Notes: generated from the sequence alone by a model not told the origin. A stretch of 64,000 nt of DNA from Polynucleobacter brandtiae (GCF_002797575.1 NZ_PGTX01000006.1:1-64000), one strand, 5' to 3'. Counted from the stretch's first letter, positions 44,810-57,348 are shown. Made by a program: numbers and translations.

Positions 44810-46624
44810 TTAGCGGGATGCTTTCTTACGATCATGCTCTTTCAGGTAACGCTTACGTACGCGGACACTCTTCGGAGTGACCTCAACTAATTCATCATCA
44901 CTAATAAATTCGACAGCGTACTCAAGCGTTAAATCAATTGGCGTTACCAAACGCACTGCTTCATCAGTACCGGATGAACGTACGTTAGTTAATTGCTTAC
45001 CTTTAATTGGGTTAACCACTAAGTCGTTATCGCGACTATGTATACCAATCACCATACCTTCATATACAGGGTCACCATGCTTAACAAACATACGGCCACG
45101 ATCTTGTAACTTCCAAATCGCATAAGCAACAGCCTCGCCATCATCTTGACTGATTAATACACCGTTATGACGCTCGCCAAAAATACCGTCTTTAGCAGGC
45201 GCATAGCAATCAAAAGTATGACTGAGTAAGCCATTACCACGAGTCATTGTTAAAAAGTCGCCCTGGAAGCCGATCAAACCCCGTGCTGGAATGCGATACT
45301 CAAGACGGGTGCGGCCTTTGCCATCACTGACCATATCGAGTAACTCACCCTTACGCTTGCCCAACTCTTCCATCACGCTACCTTGAGTAGCATCTTCTAA
45401 ATCAACTGTAAGGTTCTCGTATGGCTCCATCTTGACGCCATTTTCTTCATGGAACACGACGCGCGGACGGGATACAGCCATCTCGTAACCCTCACGACGC
45501 ATCGTCTCAACTAAGATCGTTAAATGCAACTCGCCACGTCCCGACACTTCAAACACGGTGTCATCATCTGTTTGACGAACACGTAAAGCCATATTGGCCT
45601 TCAGTTCACGATCTAAGCGCTCACGAATTTGACGGCTCGTTACAAACTTACCTTCACGACCTGCCAATGGGCTGGTGTTCACCATGAAATTCATAGTCAA
45701 GGTAGGCTCATCAATCTTGAGCATTGGCAATGCATCTGGTTTGTCTGGTGCACAAACGGTTGTACCAATAGCCAAATCTTCAATGCCGTTGATCAGAGCG
45801 ATATCACCGGCAAAAGCCTCTTCAACAATCTCGCGCTCTAAACCTTTGAAGGTCAGTACTTGATTGATACGGCCTTTAAAAGGAACGCCATCAGGGCCAT
45901 TCATGCAAACTACTTCCATGCCGGCTTTAACCTTGCCGCGGTTAATACGTCCAACACCAATTTTTCCAACATAACTGTTGTAATCAATCGAAGAGATCTG
46001 GAACTGCAAAGGACCATCTACATCGTCATCACGTACTGGAACATACTTCAGTACAGCGTCAAATAATGGACGCATATCACCAGAGCGCACATCATCGGTC
46101 ATGCCTGCATAACCATTTAGACCCGATGCAAAAACAACTGGGAAGTCTAGCTGCTCTTCTGTAGCACCTAACTTATCAAACAACTCAAAGGTTGCATTGA
46201 TCACGTAATCAATTCTTGCGCCTGGGCGGTCTACTTTGTTGATCACAACAATAGGCTTCAAACCAAGTGCAAGGGCTTTCTTGGTAACGAAACGGGTTTG
46301 TGGCATTGGGCCTTCAACCGCGTCTACCAACAATAAAACACCGTCAACCATAGAGAGCACACGCTCTACTTCACCACCGAAGTCGGCGTGGCCTGGTGTG
46401 TCAACGATATTAATATGAGTGCCGTCATATTCAACAGCGCAGTTCTTGGACAAAATAGTAATCCCACGCTCTTTTTCTAGATCGTTTGAATCCATGACAC
46501 GTTCAGTCATTTTTTCATTGGAGCGGAATGTACCAGATTGGCGTAGGAGCTGGTCAACCAAGGTCGTTTTACCGTGGTCAACGTGGGCAATGATAGCGAT
46601 GTTACGAAGTGCGCGTTTAGTCAT
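44810..46624 (-). CDS. typA: Ribosome-associated GTPase TypA/BipA
   Basis: 604 residues. GTPase motifs [31 protein letters not shown] and [10 protein letters not shown], then EF-G-like domains and the BipA-specific C-terminus ([15 protein letters not shown]). It assists ribosome assembly, especially in cold or stress. Confidence 0.97.
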   Translation of the reverse strand: MTKRALRNIAIIAHVDHGKTTLVDQLLRQSGTFRSNEKMTERVMDSNDLEKERGITILSKNCAVEYDGTHINIVDTPGHADFGGEVERVLSMVDGVLLLVDAVEGPMPQTRFVTKKALALGLKPIVVINKVDRPGARIDYVINATFELFDKLGATEEQLDFPVVFASGLNGYAGMTDDVRSGDMRPLFDAVLKYVPVRDDDVDGPLQFQISSIDYNSYVGKIGVGRINRGKVKAGMEVVCMNGPDGVPFKGRINQVLTFKGLEREIVEEAFAGDIALINGIEDLAIGTTVCAPDKPDALPMLKIDEPTLTMNFMVNTSPLAGREGKFVTSRQIRERLDRELKANMALRVRQTDDDTVFEVSGRGELHLTILVETMRREGYEMAVSRPRVVFHEENGVKMEPYENLTVDLEDATQGSVMEELGKRKGELLDMVSDGKGRTRLEYRIPARGLIGFQGDFLTMTRGNGLLSHTFDCYAPAKDGIFGERHNGVLISQDDGEAVAYAIWKLQDRGRMFVKHGDPVYEGMVIGIHSRDNDLVVNPIKGKQLTNVRSSGTDEAVRLVTPIDLTLEYAVEFISDDELVEVTPKSVRVRKRYLKEHDRKKASR

Positions 46625-46688
46625 GTGAAGCTTCTAAAAGTTAAAAGTAAGGTTAATAAAAGTACAAGTAAATAAATCTGAATCTATA

Positions 46689-47603
46689 TTAAGAGGTCTG
46701 TGAGATAAGCCGCTTCGGATGTAAAACCCCTGAACGCCAATCGGCTGTACCAATAAAGTTGTGAGGGGCAGCAGTAGCACGATAAATCCGTACCAAAGCT
46801 TCAATTGATGGAATGCTCAAGGGGACCCGTTGGCCCAATCCAAGGCGTTTCGCTTGTTGCTCATCTATTGTCAGATGTGGCAGAGTCTGAAGCAAGGCAT
46901 CAACTGGCAATATATAGCTTGAACTCTCTTGTAGCCCCTGCTGAATATTCTCAATTGTAAAAGACTGCTCTAAATTTAAGTGGCCTACTTCAGTGCGGCG
47001 TAAACCCACTAAGTGAGCCCCGCAACCCAAAGTCTTACCAAGATCTTCGGCCAACACCCGAATATAGGTTCCCTTGCTGCAACTCACTTCTAAAGTCGCT
47101 TCTGGCCATTGAATCTTAGTCCAGCGAATCGCATGAATCGTGATCTCCCGAGCAGCACGCTCTAACTCAACTCCTGCGCGGGCATATTCATATAAAGGTT
47201 TACCATCGCGCTTTAGAGCGGAGTACATAGGAGGAACCTGGCTTATAGGGCCGGTGAATCCTGGTAGCAGCGCATCTAAAGCAAGTCTCAATGCTGCCTC
47301 ATCAGCAAATATCGGCAGCGGGAACTCTTGGGTAACGAGACCTTCTGCATCGCCAGTATCTGTACATTGGCCAAATTGAACTTGCGCAATATAGGTTTTA
47401 TCGGCATCCAATAAATCTTGAGAATATTTAGTGGCCTCCCCTAAACAAATCGGGAGTAAGCCAGTAGCCATCGGATCTAGGGTGCCTGTATGACCTGCTT
47501 TGTCTGCATTAAGAGCGCGCTTCACAGCAGTCACTGCTCCTTGAGAACTCATACCAGACGGCTTATCAAGCAAAACCACACCATCAATCCGCACCGACTT
47601 CAC
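46689..47603 (-). CDS. truB: tRNA pseudouridine(55) synthase
   Basis: 304 residues; catalytic Asp in [18 protein letters not shown], plus [12 protein letters not shown] and [15 protein letters not shown]. Last gene of the rimP-nusA-infB-rbfA-truB run; overlaps rbfA by 4 bp. Confidence 0.96.
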   Translation of the reverse strand: MKSVRIDGVVLLDKPSGMSSQGAVTAVKRALNADKAGHTGTLDPMATGLLPICLGEATKYSQDLLDADKTYIAQVQFGQCTDTGDAEGLVTQEFPLPIFADEAALRLALDALLPGFTGPISQVPPMYSALKRDGKPLYEYARAGVELERAAREITIHAIRWTKIQWPEATLEVSCSKGTYIRVLAEDLGKTLGCGAHLVGLRRTEVGHLNLEQSFTIENIQQGLQESSSYILPVDALLQTLPHLTIDEQQAKRLGLGQRVPLSIPSIEALVRIYRATAAPHNFIGTADWRSGVLHPKRLISQTS

Positions 47604-47974
47604 TGTGGTGCGCTCTCGTCTTTGCGGTCACTATCCACAGCTTCATCAATCAAGCGAGACATTTCAATACCATGCTCAATTGAACTGTCAAAGTGAAAAT
47701 GCAAAGTTGGCACAGTATGAATGTGCAGGCGCTTAAATAATAAGGAGTGTAAATAACCCGCCTTATCTTGCAGCGCCTTTAAGGCAACTGCTGGTTCGGC
47801 ACCCAATACCGTAAAAAATACTTTTGCATGTGCTAAATCCGGCGTGAGCTCAATACTTTGGATAGTAATTAAACCTAAGCTTGGACTACGCAATTCACGA
47901 GGGATCAGCTCGGCCAGGTCTCGCTGAATTTGATCGGCGAGACGCTGGTTACGATGTGGACTAGTTTTATGCAT
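47600..47974 (-). CDS. rbfA: 30S ribosome-binding factor A
   Basis: 124 residues with the KH-like RbfA pattern: [37 protein letters not shown] and [19 protein letters not shown]. Needed for 16S rRNA maturation. Between infB (14 bp gap) and truB (4 bp overlap). Confidence 0.95.
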   Translation of the reverse strand: MHKTSPHRNQRLADQIQRDLAELIPRELRSPSLGLITIQSIELTPDLAHAKVFFTVLGAEPAVALKALQDKAGYLHSLLFKRLHIHTVPTLHFHFDSSIEHGIEMSRLIDEAVDSDRKDESAPQ

Positions 47975-47988
47975 TAATTTAATGATTC

Positions 47989-50811
47989 CTAAAGTGTTCT
48001 TGCCACTTCAGTCACTTCAAATGCCTCAAGTTGATCACCCTCTTTAATGTCGTTGTAGCCTTTTAATGACAGACCACACTCAACACCAGCGCGAACTTCT
48101 TTTGCATCATCTTTAAAGCGCTTGAGAGAATCTAACTCGCCCGACCAAACTACTACGTTGTCACGCAAGAGGCGTACATTGGAATTCCGCTTTACAACAC
48201 CGTCAAGTACCAAGCAACCAGCAATCGCACCCACCTTAGATACCAAGAAGACTTGACGAATCTCAACCATACCGGTGATTTCTTCTTTCTTATCTGGAGT
48301 CAACATACCACTTAAGGCAGCCTTCACTTCGTCAACTGCGTCATAAATAATGTTGTGATGGCGAATGTCTATGCCATTATTTTCCGCTAGCTTACGTGCT
48401 GCACCATCTGCACGTGCATTAAAGCCAATAATGACAGCTTTTGAAGCAACCGCTAAGTTCACATCAGTTTCAGTAATACCACCGACTCCGGCATGGACGA
48501 TTTGCACCTTCACTTCAGATGTAGATAATTTTTGTAATGACTGAGATAGTGCTTCTTGTGAACCCTGAACATCTGCCTTAATGATTAATGGCAATAGTTT
48601 GGCTTCAATAGCACCCTCTTCCATGTTTTCCATCATAGTTTCGAGTTTGAATGCTTGCTGCTTCGCTAGCTTCACATCACGGAACTTCCCTTGACGGAAC
48701 AGTGCTACCTCACGGGCTTTACGCTCATTTGGAACTACTTGAACGGATTCGCCCGCTGCAGGAACTTCAGATAAACCTTGAATCTCTACCGGAATAGATG
48801 GGCCGGCTTCGTTACACGCTTTACCGTTCTCATCCATCATTGCGCGCACGCGACCGTAAGTCGATCCAGCTAACAACATATCACCACGTTTGAGTGTTCC
48901 AGACTGAACCAGAATAGTGGCAACCGGACCGCGACCTTTATCTAAGCGCGCCTCAATAACAAGACCTTGTGCTGGTGCATCCTTAGCTGCTTTGAGCTCA
49001 AGAATTTCTGCCTGTAAAAGTACGTTCTCAAGCAAAGCATCAATGCCTTCACCAGTTTTAGCGGAGACCGGGATAAATGGCACGTCGCCACCGTATTCCT
49101 CTGGAACAACTTGCTCAGCAACCAACTCTGTTTTGACGCGCTCTGAGTTTGCCTCTGGTTTGTCAATTTTGTTGATTGCCACAACGATAGGAACGCCAGC
49201 AGCTTGGGCATGGTGAATCGCTTCTTTGGTTTGCGGCATAACGCCATCATCTGCAGCCACTACCAAGATGACAATATCGGTCGCTTTGGCACCACGAGCA
49301 CGCATGGCCGTAAACGCTTCATGGCCCGGTGTATCCAAGAAGGTAATCATGCCACGATCAGTCTGGACATGGTATGCGCCGATATGTTGGGTGATACCAC
49401 CCGCTTCACCAGTAGCTACCTTTGCCGCACGAATCTTATCAAGCAAGGAAGTTTTACCGTGGTCAACGTGGCCCATCACCGTTACTACTGGTGGACGTGG
49501 CAACAATTCTGCATCCTGACCGTCGGTACCAAGATCTAAATCTGGATCATCTAACTTAGCAGCATGAGCTACGTGACCCATCTCTTCTACGATGATCATC
49601 GCAGTATCTTGATCCAAAATTTGGTTGATGGTAACCATCTGCCCCATACCCATTAGGAGCTTAATCACTTCAGCACTCTTAACAGCCATTGCGTGCGCTA
49701 AGTCAGCAACCGTAATAGTCTCAGGAACTTGAACATCGTGAACTACTTTTTCTGTAGGCACTTGGAAGTTGGTATCGACGTTCGCTTCAGCAATTTGACG
49801 TTGCTTTCTTCTACCACCGCCGGAGCGCCATCCATTTGCACCACCAGAACTATCGCCACGGGTCTTCAGGCCGACCGACTTCTTCGCGCCCTCTTCTTGC
49901 CAAGTGGACGATGTTTCAGCAGACTTAATCGTTTTTCCACCAACCTTAGGTGCGACTTTCTTTTTGTCGTCCGCACCCTCTACTTTTGCAGGCTTGTGTA
50001 ATGTGCCCTTCTTTGCCTCTTCGGCAGCAATTTCACTTGGTGCCTTAAGGACGCGTGCGGGGGCGCTCATCATGTCACGAATAGCTAGTGCTTCTGCTTC
50101 TGCAGCAGCGCGACGTTTTGAAATATCCGCAAGTTGCGCCTTATTAGCATCAGCTAGCTCTTTGGCAGATTTTTCTAGGGCAGCCTTCTTTTCAGAAGCA
50201 GCAGTTGCAGCAGCGGTTGCAGCAGCAGTGGCAGCAACATCCGCTTCAATGGATTTGTCTATTTTTTCAACAACAGTACCGGCAACGACAATTGCCGCAG
50301 CAGCAGTAGCAGCAGCATCAGCCTCTTTTTGACGGGCATCTACTGCCGCTTTCATTTCAGCCTCTTGACGCGCAAGCAACTCCGCATGACGAGTTGCCTC
50401 AGCAGCCCGCTTTTCCAACTCTTGAGTGGAAAGAATGGATTGTGCTAACTCTACAGGAGCCGCAGCCTGAACTGGAGCCTTCTCGGGCACTGGAATTTGG
50501 GCAACTGGGTCGCCACTTTTTTCGAGTACGCGCTTCTTGCGAACCTCAACCTGAACAGTGCGTGTTCGACCAGCGGAATCTGCCTGACGAATCTCCGAGT
50601 TCTCACGTTTGATCAAGGTGATCTTTTTGCGATTACCTGTATTGGCACTGCCATGCTCTTTTTGCAAATGCTCAAGCAAGGCAGTCTTGTCTTTTTCGGT
50701 AATGCTATCGTCTTCAGAGCCCTTTTCAACGCCAGCAGCTTTTAACTGCTCCAAAAGATCTGGTGCGGTACGCTTTAGTTCTTTAGCGAGTACTTTTACT
50801 GTTGTTGCCAT
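47989..50811 (-). CDS. infB: Translation initiation factor IF-2
   Basis: 940 residues. N-terminal IF2_N domain ([20 protein letters not shown]), a long Ala/Glu/Lys-rich linker (~130-280), a second N domain, and the G domain: [51 protein letters not shown], ending [16 protein letters not shown]. The Ala repeats produce long antisense ORFs that are shadows. Confidence 0.98.
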   Translation of the reverse strand: MATTVKVLAKELKRTAPDLLEQLKAAGVEKGSEDDSITEKDKTALLEHLQKEHGSANTGNRKKITLIKRENSEIRQADSAGRTRTVQVEVRKKRVLEKSGDPVAQIPVPEKAPVQAAAPVELAQSILSTQELEKRAAEATRHAELLARQEAEMKAAVDARQKEADAAATAAAAIVVAGTVVEKIDKSIEADVAATAAATAAATAASEKKAALEKSAKELADANKAQLADISKRRAAAEAEALAIRDMMSAPARVLKAPSEIAAEEAKKGTLHKPAKVEGADDKKKVAPKVGGKTIKSAETSSTWQEEGAKKSVGLKTRGDSSGGANGWRSGGGRRKQRQIAEANVDTNFQVPTEKVVHDVQVPETITVADLAHAMAVKSAEVIKLLMGMGQMVTINQILDQDTAMIIVEEMGHVAHAAKLDDPDLDLGTDGQDAELLPRPPVVTVMGHVDHGKTSLLDKIRAAKVATGEAGGITQHIGAYHVQTDRGMITFLDTPGHEAFTAMRARGAKATDIVILVVAADDGVMPQTKEAIHHAQAAGVPIVVAINKIDKPEANSERVKTELVAEQVVPEEYGGDVPFIPVSAKTGEGIDALLENVLLQAEILELKAAKDAPAQGLVIEARLDKGRGPVATILVQSGTLKRGDMLLAGSTYGRVRAMMDENGKACNEAGPSIPVEIQGLSEVPAAGESVQVVPNERKAREVALFRQGKFRDVKLAKQQAFKLETMMENMEEGAIEAKLLPLIIKADVQGSQEALSQSLQKLSTSEVKVQIVHAGVGGITETDVNLAVASKAVIIGFNARADGAARKLAENNGIDIRHHNIIYDAVDEVKAALSGMLTPDKKEEITGMVEIRQVFLVSKVGAIAGCLVLDGVVKRNSNVRLLRDNVVVWSGELDSLKRFKDDAKEVRAGVECGLSLKGYNDIKEGDQLEAFEVTEVARTL

Positions 50812-50824
50812 GTACTACTTCCTC

Positions 50825-52306
50825 TCATGAAGTAAACCAATGTTCGCGCGCTTTCATGATGAGCGTTTTCGCAGTTTCTTCGTCAATTTGTGTCGCCTCA
50901 ACTAGCTCATCAACAGCCAGTTCAGCCAAGTCGTCACGGGTATGAACCTGATTGTCAGCAAGCTTAGCAACCAACTCCGTAGTCATTCCCTCTAGGGAGC
51001 GTAAATCTTGTGAAACCTCACCAACACGCTCTTCCTGCGCTAACTGCATCGTTAAGAGAGAGTCGCGAGCACGAGTACGTAGCTCATTCACAGTATCTTC
51101 ATCAAAGGAGTCGATTTCTAACATCTCAGAAAGTGGTACATAAGCAACCTCTTCCAATGTGTTGAACCCTTCTGCAATCAAAATATCAGCAACTTCTTGA
51201 TCCACGTCCAATTTATCTATAAATAACTGGCGCGCAGAAGAGGCTTCTTTTTCTGTTTTCTCAGCAGACTCTTCTGGGGTCATGATGTTAATCTGCCATC
51301 CAGTCAGCTCACTTGCTAAACGAACATTTTGACCACTACGGCCAATCGCAATTGCCAAGTTCTCTTCGTCTACCACTACATCCATGGCATGACGCTCTTC
51401 ATCCACCACAATCGAGGACACTTGAGCTGGAGCTAAGGCACCAATCACAAACTGTGCTGGATCTTCAGACCACAACACAATATCGACCGCTTCGCCAGCA
51501 ACTTCATTACGAACAGCTGTAACACGGGTACCACGAACACCTACACAAGTGCCGATAGGATCGATGCGCTTGTCATAAGTGATTACAGCAATTTTTGCGC
51601 GAATACCAGGATCACGGGCAGCACCTTTGATCTCTAATAAGCCCTGCTCCATCTCTGGAACTTCATTTTCAAATAATTTAATTAAAAATTCTGGGCAAGT
51701 ACGGGAGAGCTCAATCTGCGGGCCACGAACTTCGCGATCCACTTTCATGATGTATGCGCGCACACGGTCGCCAGAACGAAGATTCTCTTTAGGAATCATT
51801 TGATCACGGCGTAATAATGCTTCTACGCGACCTGATTCAATAATCAAGCCATTCTTATCTGCACGCTTGACCGTGCCGGTCATGACTTTTTCGCCACGCT
51901 CAAGGTAGTCATTCAGAATTTGTTCGCGTTCAGCATCACGAATACGCTGCAAGATCACCTGCTTAGCTGCTTGGGCACCAATGCGGCCAAAGGCTAAAGA
52001 TTCGATTTGCTCTTCGATGTACTCGCCAACTTCCATGTCGGCAAATTGCTCTTGAGCTTCAAAATGAAGAATTTCCTTATCCGGCTCTTGAAGACCAGCC
52101 TCGTCCGGCACAACTAACCAACGACGAAAAGATTCGTATTCGCCGGATTCACGGTCAATCACCACACGAATATCCACATCCTCTGTGGTGTAGCGCTTTT
52201 TAGTGGCCGATGCCAACGCCATTTCGAGCGCCTCGAACACAATTTCACGATCAACGTTCTTTTCACGCGCTAAGGCGTCTGCCAACATGAGAACTTCTCG
52301 ACTCAT
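50825..52306 (-). CDS. nusA: Transcription termination/antitermination factor NusA
   Basis: 493 residues: NusA N-domain ([20 protein letters not shown]), S1 domain ([19 protein letters not shown]), KH domains ([42 protein letters not shown]) and two C-terminal acidic helix repeats. Its start overlaps the rimP stop by 4 bp. Confidence 0.97.
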   Translation of the reverse strand: MSREVLMLADALAREKNVDREIVFEALEMALASATKKRYTTEDVDIRVVIDRESGEYESFRRWLVVPDEAGLQEPDKEILHFEAQEQFADMEVGEYIEEQIESLAFGRIGAQAAKQVILQRIRDAEREQILNDYLERGEKVMTGTVKRADKNGLIIESGRVEALLRRDQMIPKENLRSGDRVRAYIMKVDREVRGPQIELSRTCPEFLIKLFENEVPEMEQGLLEIKGAARDPGIRAKIAVITYDKRIDPIGTCVGVRGTRVTAVRNEVAGEAVDIVLWSEDPAQFVIGALAPAQVSSIVVDEERHAMDVVVDEENLAIAIGRSGQNVRLASELTGWQINIMTPEESAEKTEKEASSARQLFIDKLDVDQEVADILIAEGFNTLEEVAYVPLSEMLEIDSFDEDTVNELRTRARDSLLTMQLAQEERVGEVSQDLRSLEGMTTELVAKLADNQVHTRDDLAELAVDELVEATQIDEETAKTLIMKAREHWFTS

Positions 52307-52794
52307 GACTTTCTTCCTTTGAAATCAATAACAGGGACCAGCCGAGTCTTATCGACCTCGGCTAAAGAAAACTCCAATTGAGACTCAGCGCCATCAGCGC
52401 CTTCAAACAACAAACCAAATTTGGCATCCGGTGAATCCAATTCACCGCTTAGCAAACCTTGCAACACACCACGAAAATTCTTGCGGCCACCAGCGGCAAC
52501 CCGCAACTTTAAATCTACCTCTGCACCAGAAAAACGCTCAAAGTCCGCTGCAGATTTGACTGGACGATCCAAACCTGGCGAAGAAATCTCCAAACGCTCA
52601 AAAGGAATATTTTCAACTGGCAAGGTATAGCTCAGTTGATGACTCACTTTTTCACAATCCAGTACATTAATCATGCGGTCGTAATCTAGGTTTTCGATCG
52701 TTACACGCAGCAGTCCGCCGGCTTCACGCTCAATTTCCACTAGCGCGTAACCCAGGTTTTCTACCTCTGCAGAAATAATCCGCTGATCTTTCAA
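52303..52794 (-). CDS. rimP: Ribosome maturation factor RimP
   Basis: 163 residues: [57 protein letters not shown], then the C-terminal SH3-like part. First gene of the nusA operon. Confidence 0.95.
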   Translation of the reverse strand: MKDQRIISAEVENLGYALVEIEREAGGLLRVTIENLDYDRMINVLDCEKVSHQLSYTLPVENIPFERLEISSPGLDRPVKSAADFERFSGAEVDLKLRVAAGGRKNFRGVLQGLLSGELDSPDAKFGLLFEGADGAESQLEFSLAEVDKTRLVPVIDFKGRKS

Positions 52795-52817
52795 AAGTAC
52801 CCTTCAATACAAAACGG

Positions 52818-52843
52818 CAAAAAAAAATGGGCTTTGAAGCCCA
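52818..52843 (-). terminator. Rho-independent terminator after rluB
   Basis: On the minus strand TGGGCT-TCAA-AGCCCA is followed by nine T residues, 125 bp beyond the rluB stop and ahead of rimP. Confidence 0.85.
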
Positions 52844-52967
52844 TATTCTCGAAATTCAGAACAGGCCGACTTACGTTGATCGCAACATCAGTCGGTAAAC
52901 ACTTAAAACAGCAATAATTCGCTGCAAGACCAAAATTATAGCTGATTTAGAGGAAAACCCATCAAAA

Positions 52968-54785
52968 TCAGAAGCTTTCGCTTGGGTTTCTAGGCTTTCG
53001 CGGCCCTTTATTAAAGGGTTTACGCCCCTTTGGTGCTCCGCGTTTAGGGCCATTTCCAGGATTTTGAGGGCTAGCAGTCACAAAAGCCGACTGACCATGA
53101 TGCACTTTACCGCCTCCGCCCTTGCCACGATTCTGACCTTGACCGCCCTCTGCACCTCGTCCACCCTGGCTACTCTGACCTCCACGACCAGGAGAACCGG
53201 GGCGTCCGCCCTGAGTGCGCCCCCTAAACGGGCCACGACCTTCAGTTGGCAAACCACCACCAGGTTTACCGCCTCGGCCTTGATGCGTCATCTCATGATG
53301 TCCACTGGCCATTGTCAAAGCATCACGAGAACCCCAGTAAGAAACCGAGGTTTGCATTGGATCTGGCTGGAAATCCCCCACAGGAGCAGATTGACGATCA
53401 CGGCCTTGAGCATGTGGATTACGCCCTTTATCTGTTGGCTGAGGCATTCTCAAGCCCGCTGATTTCATTAAGTTGTAGATGCCACCAGCCTCTAACTCTT
53501 CCCACTTTCCCCGCCTTAAGCGCGGAGGTAATAAAAATATTCCATAGCGAGTACGCAGCAGACGAGACACTGTATGCCCAACCGCTTCAAACATACGACG
53601 TACCTCACGGTTACGTCCTTCATTCAAAGCAACGTGATACCAGCGATTTGCACCATCGCCACCACCCATGGATAAGCGCAAGAACTTCGCTTGGCCATCA
53701 TCCAGAGTAATACCTGTCTTTAATAGGGATGTATTTTCTTGACTTAACTCACCAAGAATTCGGACGGCATATTCGCGCTCAACTCCATAACGAGGATGCA
53801 TTAAGCGGTTAGCCAATTCACCAGAAGTGGTGAATAACAATAAGCCTTCTGTATTAAAGTCCAAACGGCCGACAGCAATCCAACGGCCTTGCCTTGGTTT
53901 GGGCAAACGATCAAATACCGTTGGGCGGCCCTCAGGATCGGACTGACTCACGATTTCACCTGCAGGCTTGTGATACAAAATAACGCGAGGTGGTTTAGTT
54001 TGAATCTTGCGATGAACTGGTTTGCCATTAATGCGAACTTGATCAGTAGGTCCGATACGTTGACCGATGTGTGCAGGCAATCCATTCACAGAGACACGTC
54101 CTTGAATAATCAAGTCCTCCATGTCGCGACGCGAGCCCATACCAACATCCGCTAGGACCTTATGTAACTTCACAGTATCTTCGTCATCAGCCTCATCATC
54201 TAGACCATCCAGGTCAGACCAAACTTCATTGCGTAGACTGAGTGGTAAGTCATCAATGTTTGCAAACTGCAAACTACTCATTTCGTCATCACTCGGAACA
54301 TCGGCATCATCGTCATGACGTACACGTTGAGCATTGCGCTCAGCACCCGTTTGATGAGAAATTTCATTCTCGTTTACACCATCTTGATTCTGAACTTGCT
54401 CAGCTTCTGGTGCATCTAGAGCTGCATCAAACTCACCAGAAACTACCGAAGCAAACAAAGCTTCGCTCTCAGCTGGGTTAGGTGCCAGCTTAGCGGCGGA
54501 ATGAACTCCACCCTCACGCGTACCTTGAGCATCACCGCCCTCTCTACGAGGCCGATCTTTATTTGGTGGACGTTTTTTATTCGCCGCATGTCTGGCGGAG
54601 CCAGAGCTGTTACTGTTGCCGTCTCTGTTGCTGGAACCTTGACGACGTGGTCGACGTGGGCGATCCTCGCGACCCTCAGTCTTCACGCCATCAGCGGCTG
54701 GGGTATCAGCAGAGGATTTTTGGTTTGCGGCATTTTCCGATGCTGGCTTGATCGGAGTGGAATCGTTATCGTTATGGCTAGTCAT
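52968..54785 (-). CDS. rluB: 23S rRNA pseudouridine synthase RluB with low-complexity tails
   Basis: 605 residues, far longer than E. coli RluB (~290). Residues ~1-200 are charged and acidic ([31 protein letters not shown]). The S4 domain ([20 protein letters not shown]) and catalytic domain ([39 protein letters not shown]) follow. After ~480 there is a Gly/Arg/Gln-rich tail ([19 protein letters not shown]). Six bases separate it from scpB. Confidence 0.93.
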   Translation of the reverse strand: MTSHNDNDSTPIKPASENAANQKSSADTPAADGVKTEGREDRPRRPRRQGSSNRDGNSNSSGSARHAANKKRPPNKDRPRREGGDAQGTREGGVHSAAKLAPNPAESEALFASVVSGEFDAALDAPEAEQVQNQDGVNENEISHQTGAERNAQRVRHDDDADVPSDDEMSSLQFANIDDLPLSLRNEVWSDLDGLDDEADDEDTVKLHKVLADVGMGSRRDMEDLIIQGRVSVNGLPAHIGQRIGPTDQVRINGKPVHRKIQTKPPRVILYHKPAGEIVSQSDPEGRPTVFDRLPKPRQGRWIAVGRLDFNTEGLLLFTTSGELANRLMHPRYGVEREYAVRILGELSQENTSLLKTGITLDDGQAKFLRLSMGGGDGANRWYHVALNEGRNREVRRMFEAVGHTVSRLLRTRYGIFLLPPRLRRGKWEELEAGGIYNLMKSAGLRMPQPTDKGRNPHAQGRDRQSAPVGDFQPDPMQTSVSYWGSRDALTMASGHHEMTHQGRGGKPGGGLPTEGRGPFRGRTQGGRPGSPGRGGQSSQGGRGAEGGQGQNRGKGGGGKVHHGQSAFVTASPQNPGNGPKRGAPKGRKPFNKGPRKPRNPSESF

Positions 54786-54791
54786 TAATAA

Positions 54792-55556
54792 TTATTTAGT
54801 GTGATCTGATTGGTCTTCAGATTCAGGGGTTGGTTCATTGTTTGATTCATTGTTTGATTCATTGTTTGATTCATTGTTTGATTCATTGTTTGATTCATTG
54901 TTTTGCTCACTGCTTGATTCATCGAGCACCTCTTCGACCATCTCTACAACCGTGACCTCATCTGCAGTAATGATGACGCTCTCTACAGTGGCTGTGGGAT
55001 CAAACTGAATGACGGCTTGACCTAAATGCTCTGCTGCTGCCATTGGTGCTGCATCTTCTAGCATTGGCAGGCTTTGTAAGTTGGTCAGACTCAAATCGTC
55101 TAAGAATTGTTTAGTGGTTGCATATAAACCTGGACGACCCACTGTTTCTTTGTGGCCAATAACCTCGACCCAGCCCCGATCCTCCAGTTGCTTCATCACA
55201 TTACTACTGACTGCAACGCCGCGGATCTCTTCAATCTCACCACGGGTGACTGGCTGACGATAGGCAATGATCGCTAAGGTCTCCATCACTGCACGCGAAT
55301 ACTTTGGTGGTTTTTCAGGGGTTAATCGGTCGAGATATTCGCGCATGGACAAGCGACTCTGAAAACGCCAACCAGTAGCAATGTGTACTAGCTCCATCCC
55401 TTTATCGCTCCAAGCGTTTTGGAGCTCCAGCAGTGCATCTTCAATCTCATTGGCGGCAGTCTCCTCAACAAATAAGCGAGAAAGATCCACCACGGTCAGT
55501 GGCTCTTGCGCGCACAAGAGAGCGGTTTCAACTACGCGTTTGCTGTGATTATCCAT
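54792..55556 (-). CDS. scpB: Segregation and condensation protein ScpB, with NNES repeat tail
   Basis: 254 residues: winged-helix domains ([60 protein letters not shown]). ScpB works with ScpA and SMC in chromosome segregation. The C-terminal ~75 residues are not conserved and end in a tandem NNES repeat (12-bp units), then [14 protein letters not shown]. Confidence 0.95.
   Translation of the reverse strand: MDNHSKRVVETALLCAQEPLTVVDLSRLFVEETAANEIEDALLELQNAWSDKGMELVHIATGWRFQSRLSMREYLDRLTPEKPPKYSRAVMETLAIIAYRQPVTRGEIEEIRGVAVSSNVMKQLEDRGWVEVIGHKETVGRPGLYATTKQFLDDLSLTNLQSLPMLEDAAPMAAAEHLGQAVIQFDPTATVESVIITADEVTVVEMVEEVLDESSSEQNNESNNESNNESNNESNNESNNEPTPESEDQSDHTK
54841..54900. repeat. Five perfect 12-bp tandem repeats within scpB
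   Basis: TTTGATTCATTG repeats five times without mismatch; decayed copies follow at 54901-54924. It codes for NNES units on the minus strand, so copy-number changes keep frame. Confidence 0.95.
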
Positions 55557-55759
55557 AAAATTAGGGCTATCAGGTAGTGACCTGATTAGCGTTAAATAAA
55601 GTATTTTAAAAGTGGGTTGGTGGTGTTCTCTGGTGACAGCTTCTAGCTACTACCGGGCAACTCATCTCCCAAATGGGTATTGGAGAGCCGCCTACGCTGA
55701 AGCGAACTTTTTTTCATTCACCGTGCTTCATTATAGGGGAGGCTCAATACAATAGCTAC

Positions 55760-56674
55760 ATGCAAAAAAATGATGCCCCACAACCGCCTATATCCTCTGA
55801 AATCCCAAAAAGACGTCGCTTTCTGGGCTTAAGTCTGGGTTTGGGTGCTTTGGCTAGTGGTTCCACCCTGAGTGGGTGCAGCCTTTTATCAAGCCGCAAG
55901 CCGATCGTAGGCCTAGTATTGGGAGCGGGTGCAGCCCGTGGTTTTGCCCATATCGGCGTAATTAAAGCGCTAGAGGCTCAAGGTATTCGGCCGGATATCG
56001 TTGTTGGAAGCAGTGCTGGCAGCGTTATCGCTGCATTACTGGCTTCTGGTGCCACAGGTAATACCCTCAATCGGCTAGCCCTCAATCTAGATGAAGCGAC
56101 CATCGCCGACTGGGATCTGCCTTTTATGGGCAAGTTTGGCGGCTTAATAAAGGGCGACGCACTACAAGCGATGGTGAATCGAGATGTTCAAAATAAGACT
56201 ATCGAACAAATGCACATACCTTTGGGAATAGTGGCCACCGAACTGCAGTCAGGCAAGGGAATTCTGTTTCGCTCGGGTAATACTGGCTTGGCTGTCAGAG
56301 CATCGTGTAGCGTACCCGGGGTATTTCAGCCAGCAGTCATTGGCGGAAAAGAATATGTTGATGGTGGCTTAGTTGCTCCAGTGCCCGTAAGTTACGCCAG
56401 AGAAATGGGCGCCACATTCGTCATTGCAGTCAATATTTCTTCGGAGCCGGTACATCAAGACGCTAGTGGTACTTTCGGCATCCTGCAGCAAACCATTTCG
56501 ATTATGCAAAGAAGCATTAATCAATACGAATTAAAAAGTGCGGATATTGTGATCACGCCGCGCCTCAAGCAGATGAGTGGCAGTGATTTTAAGTCTAGAA
56601 ATGCAGCAATCTTAGCTGGTGAGGTAGCCGCGCAAGAACAAATGGCCGCCTTAAAAGAAAGACTTAAGAGCTAG
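55760..56674 (+). CDS. Patatin-like phospholipase, Tat-leader lipoprotein
   Basis: 304 residues from ATG 55760. KRRRFLGLSLGLGALASG resembles a Tat leader and is followed by a lipobox (STLSGC). Patatin motifs are intact: oxyanion GAGAARGFAHIG, nucleophile GSSAGS, and DGGLVAPVPV with the catalytic Asp. Probably an outer-membrane or periplasmic acyl hydrolase of the RssA type. The longer frame from 55673 has no supporting features. It converges on the NlpC/P60-like gene with 5 bp. Confidence 0.88.
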   Translation: MQKNDAPQPPISSEIPKRRRFLGLSLGLGALASGSTLSGCSLLSSRKPIVGLVLGAGAARGFAHIGVIKALEAQGIRPDIVVGSSAGSVIAALLASGATGNTLNRLALNLDEATIADWDLPFMGKFGGLIKGDALQAMVNRDVQNKTIEQMHIPLGIVATELQSGKGILFRSGNTGLAVRASCSVPGVFQPAVIGGKEYVDGGLVAPVPVSYAREMGATFVIAVNISSEPVHQDASGTFGILQQTISIMQRSINQYELKSADIVITPRLKQMSGSDFKSRNAAILAGEVAAQEQMAALKERLKS

Positions 56675-56679
56675 CTTGT

Positions 56680-57348
56680 TTAAAGACTGTGAGACTTGCG
56701 CTTGAGCTTATTCACTTCATTAAATAGCTCTTGCCGCTCTGAATCACCTAAATTGTCACTACCATCCAAGCGACGGGCACCATCAAAGCGCTTATCCCAG
56801 TAAAGACTACCGAGATCATCCAACCGCACACTGGTGCCTTTAGAAGGTGAATGGATGAATTTATTGTCGCCAACGTAAATACCTACATGTGAAAAAGTTA
56901 AGCGCATAGTGTTAAAGAACACCAAGTCGCCAGGCTGTAATTCATCACGGGTAATCGGCTTACCTACACGACTCATTTGAGTTGACTTACGTGGTAATAA
57001 AAATCCCAGTTTGTCTTTAAAGACATAAGACACAAAACTACTGCCATCTAGACCGGATTGGGGTAACTCAGCATCCCAGCGGTAGCGCACACCAATAACA
57101 ACCATGGCACGATTTATCAGCTCCTCAGACTTGCCAGTTACCGAATCCGCTAGGCGATCAGACACCCGGGTGAAGTAAGACTTACCAGCCTGAAACATAC
57201 TTTCTTTTGGAATCTCAACTAGCTCTTTGGGGGCCTCTGTGACGGGGTCTACCGCCAACACCGGGCTAGCACAAAAGACTAGCGCAGCCGCCAAGGCCAG
57301 TGGCACTTGCTTAGCCATTCGATTGAAAGTTACTTTGAAAAAATACAT
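56680..57348 (-). CDS. NlpC/P60-family protein lacking the catalytic cysteine
   Basis: 222 residues with a signal peptide (PLALAAALVFCASPVLA). The C40-type domain is clear: LLPRKSTQMSRVGKPI, LQPGDLVFFNTMRLTFSHVGIYVG with the catalytic His154, FIHSPSKGTSVRLDDL and YWDKRFDGARRL. Where active members read GFDCSGFV, this has GLDGSSFV: Gly102 (GGC at 57043-57045) replaces the nucleophile Cys, and the usual WGG before it is WDA. Such a protein would be expected not to cut peptidoglycan but might still bind it. Confidence 0.88.
   Translation of the reverse strand: MYFFKVTFNRMAKQVPLALAAALVFCASPVLAVDPVTEAPKELVEIPKESMFQAGKSYFTRVSDRLADSVTGKSEELINRAMVVIGVRYRWDAELPQSGLDGSSFVSYVFKDKLGFLLPRKSTQMSRVGKPITRDELQPGDLVFFNTMRLTFSHVGIYVGDNKFIHSPSKGTSVRLDDLGSLYWDKRFDGARRLDGSDNLGDSERQELFNEVNKLKRKSHSL

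Noticed and set aside
49904..50332. Long plus-strand Ala/Ser-rich ORF
   Set aside because: It is the antisense of the Ala-rich linker of infB; composition and position explain it.
53064..53710. Overlapping plus-strand ORFs opposite rluB
   Set aside because: They mirror the Gly/Arg-rich low-complexity tail of rluB and show no family motifs.
54832..54924. Possible CRISPR-like array
   Set aside because: Contiguous 12-bp units with no spacers, inside the scpB reading frame; no cas genes.
55673..55759. Extended N-terminus of the patatin-like protein
   Set aside because: The Tat/lipoprotein leader begins at 55760; the extension has no conserved features.
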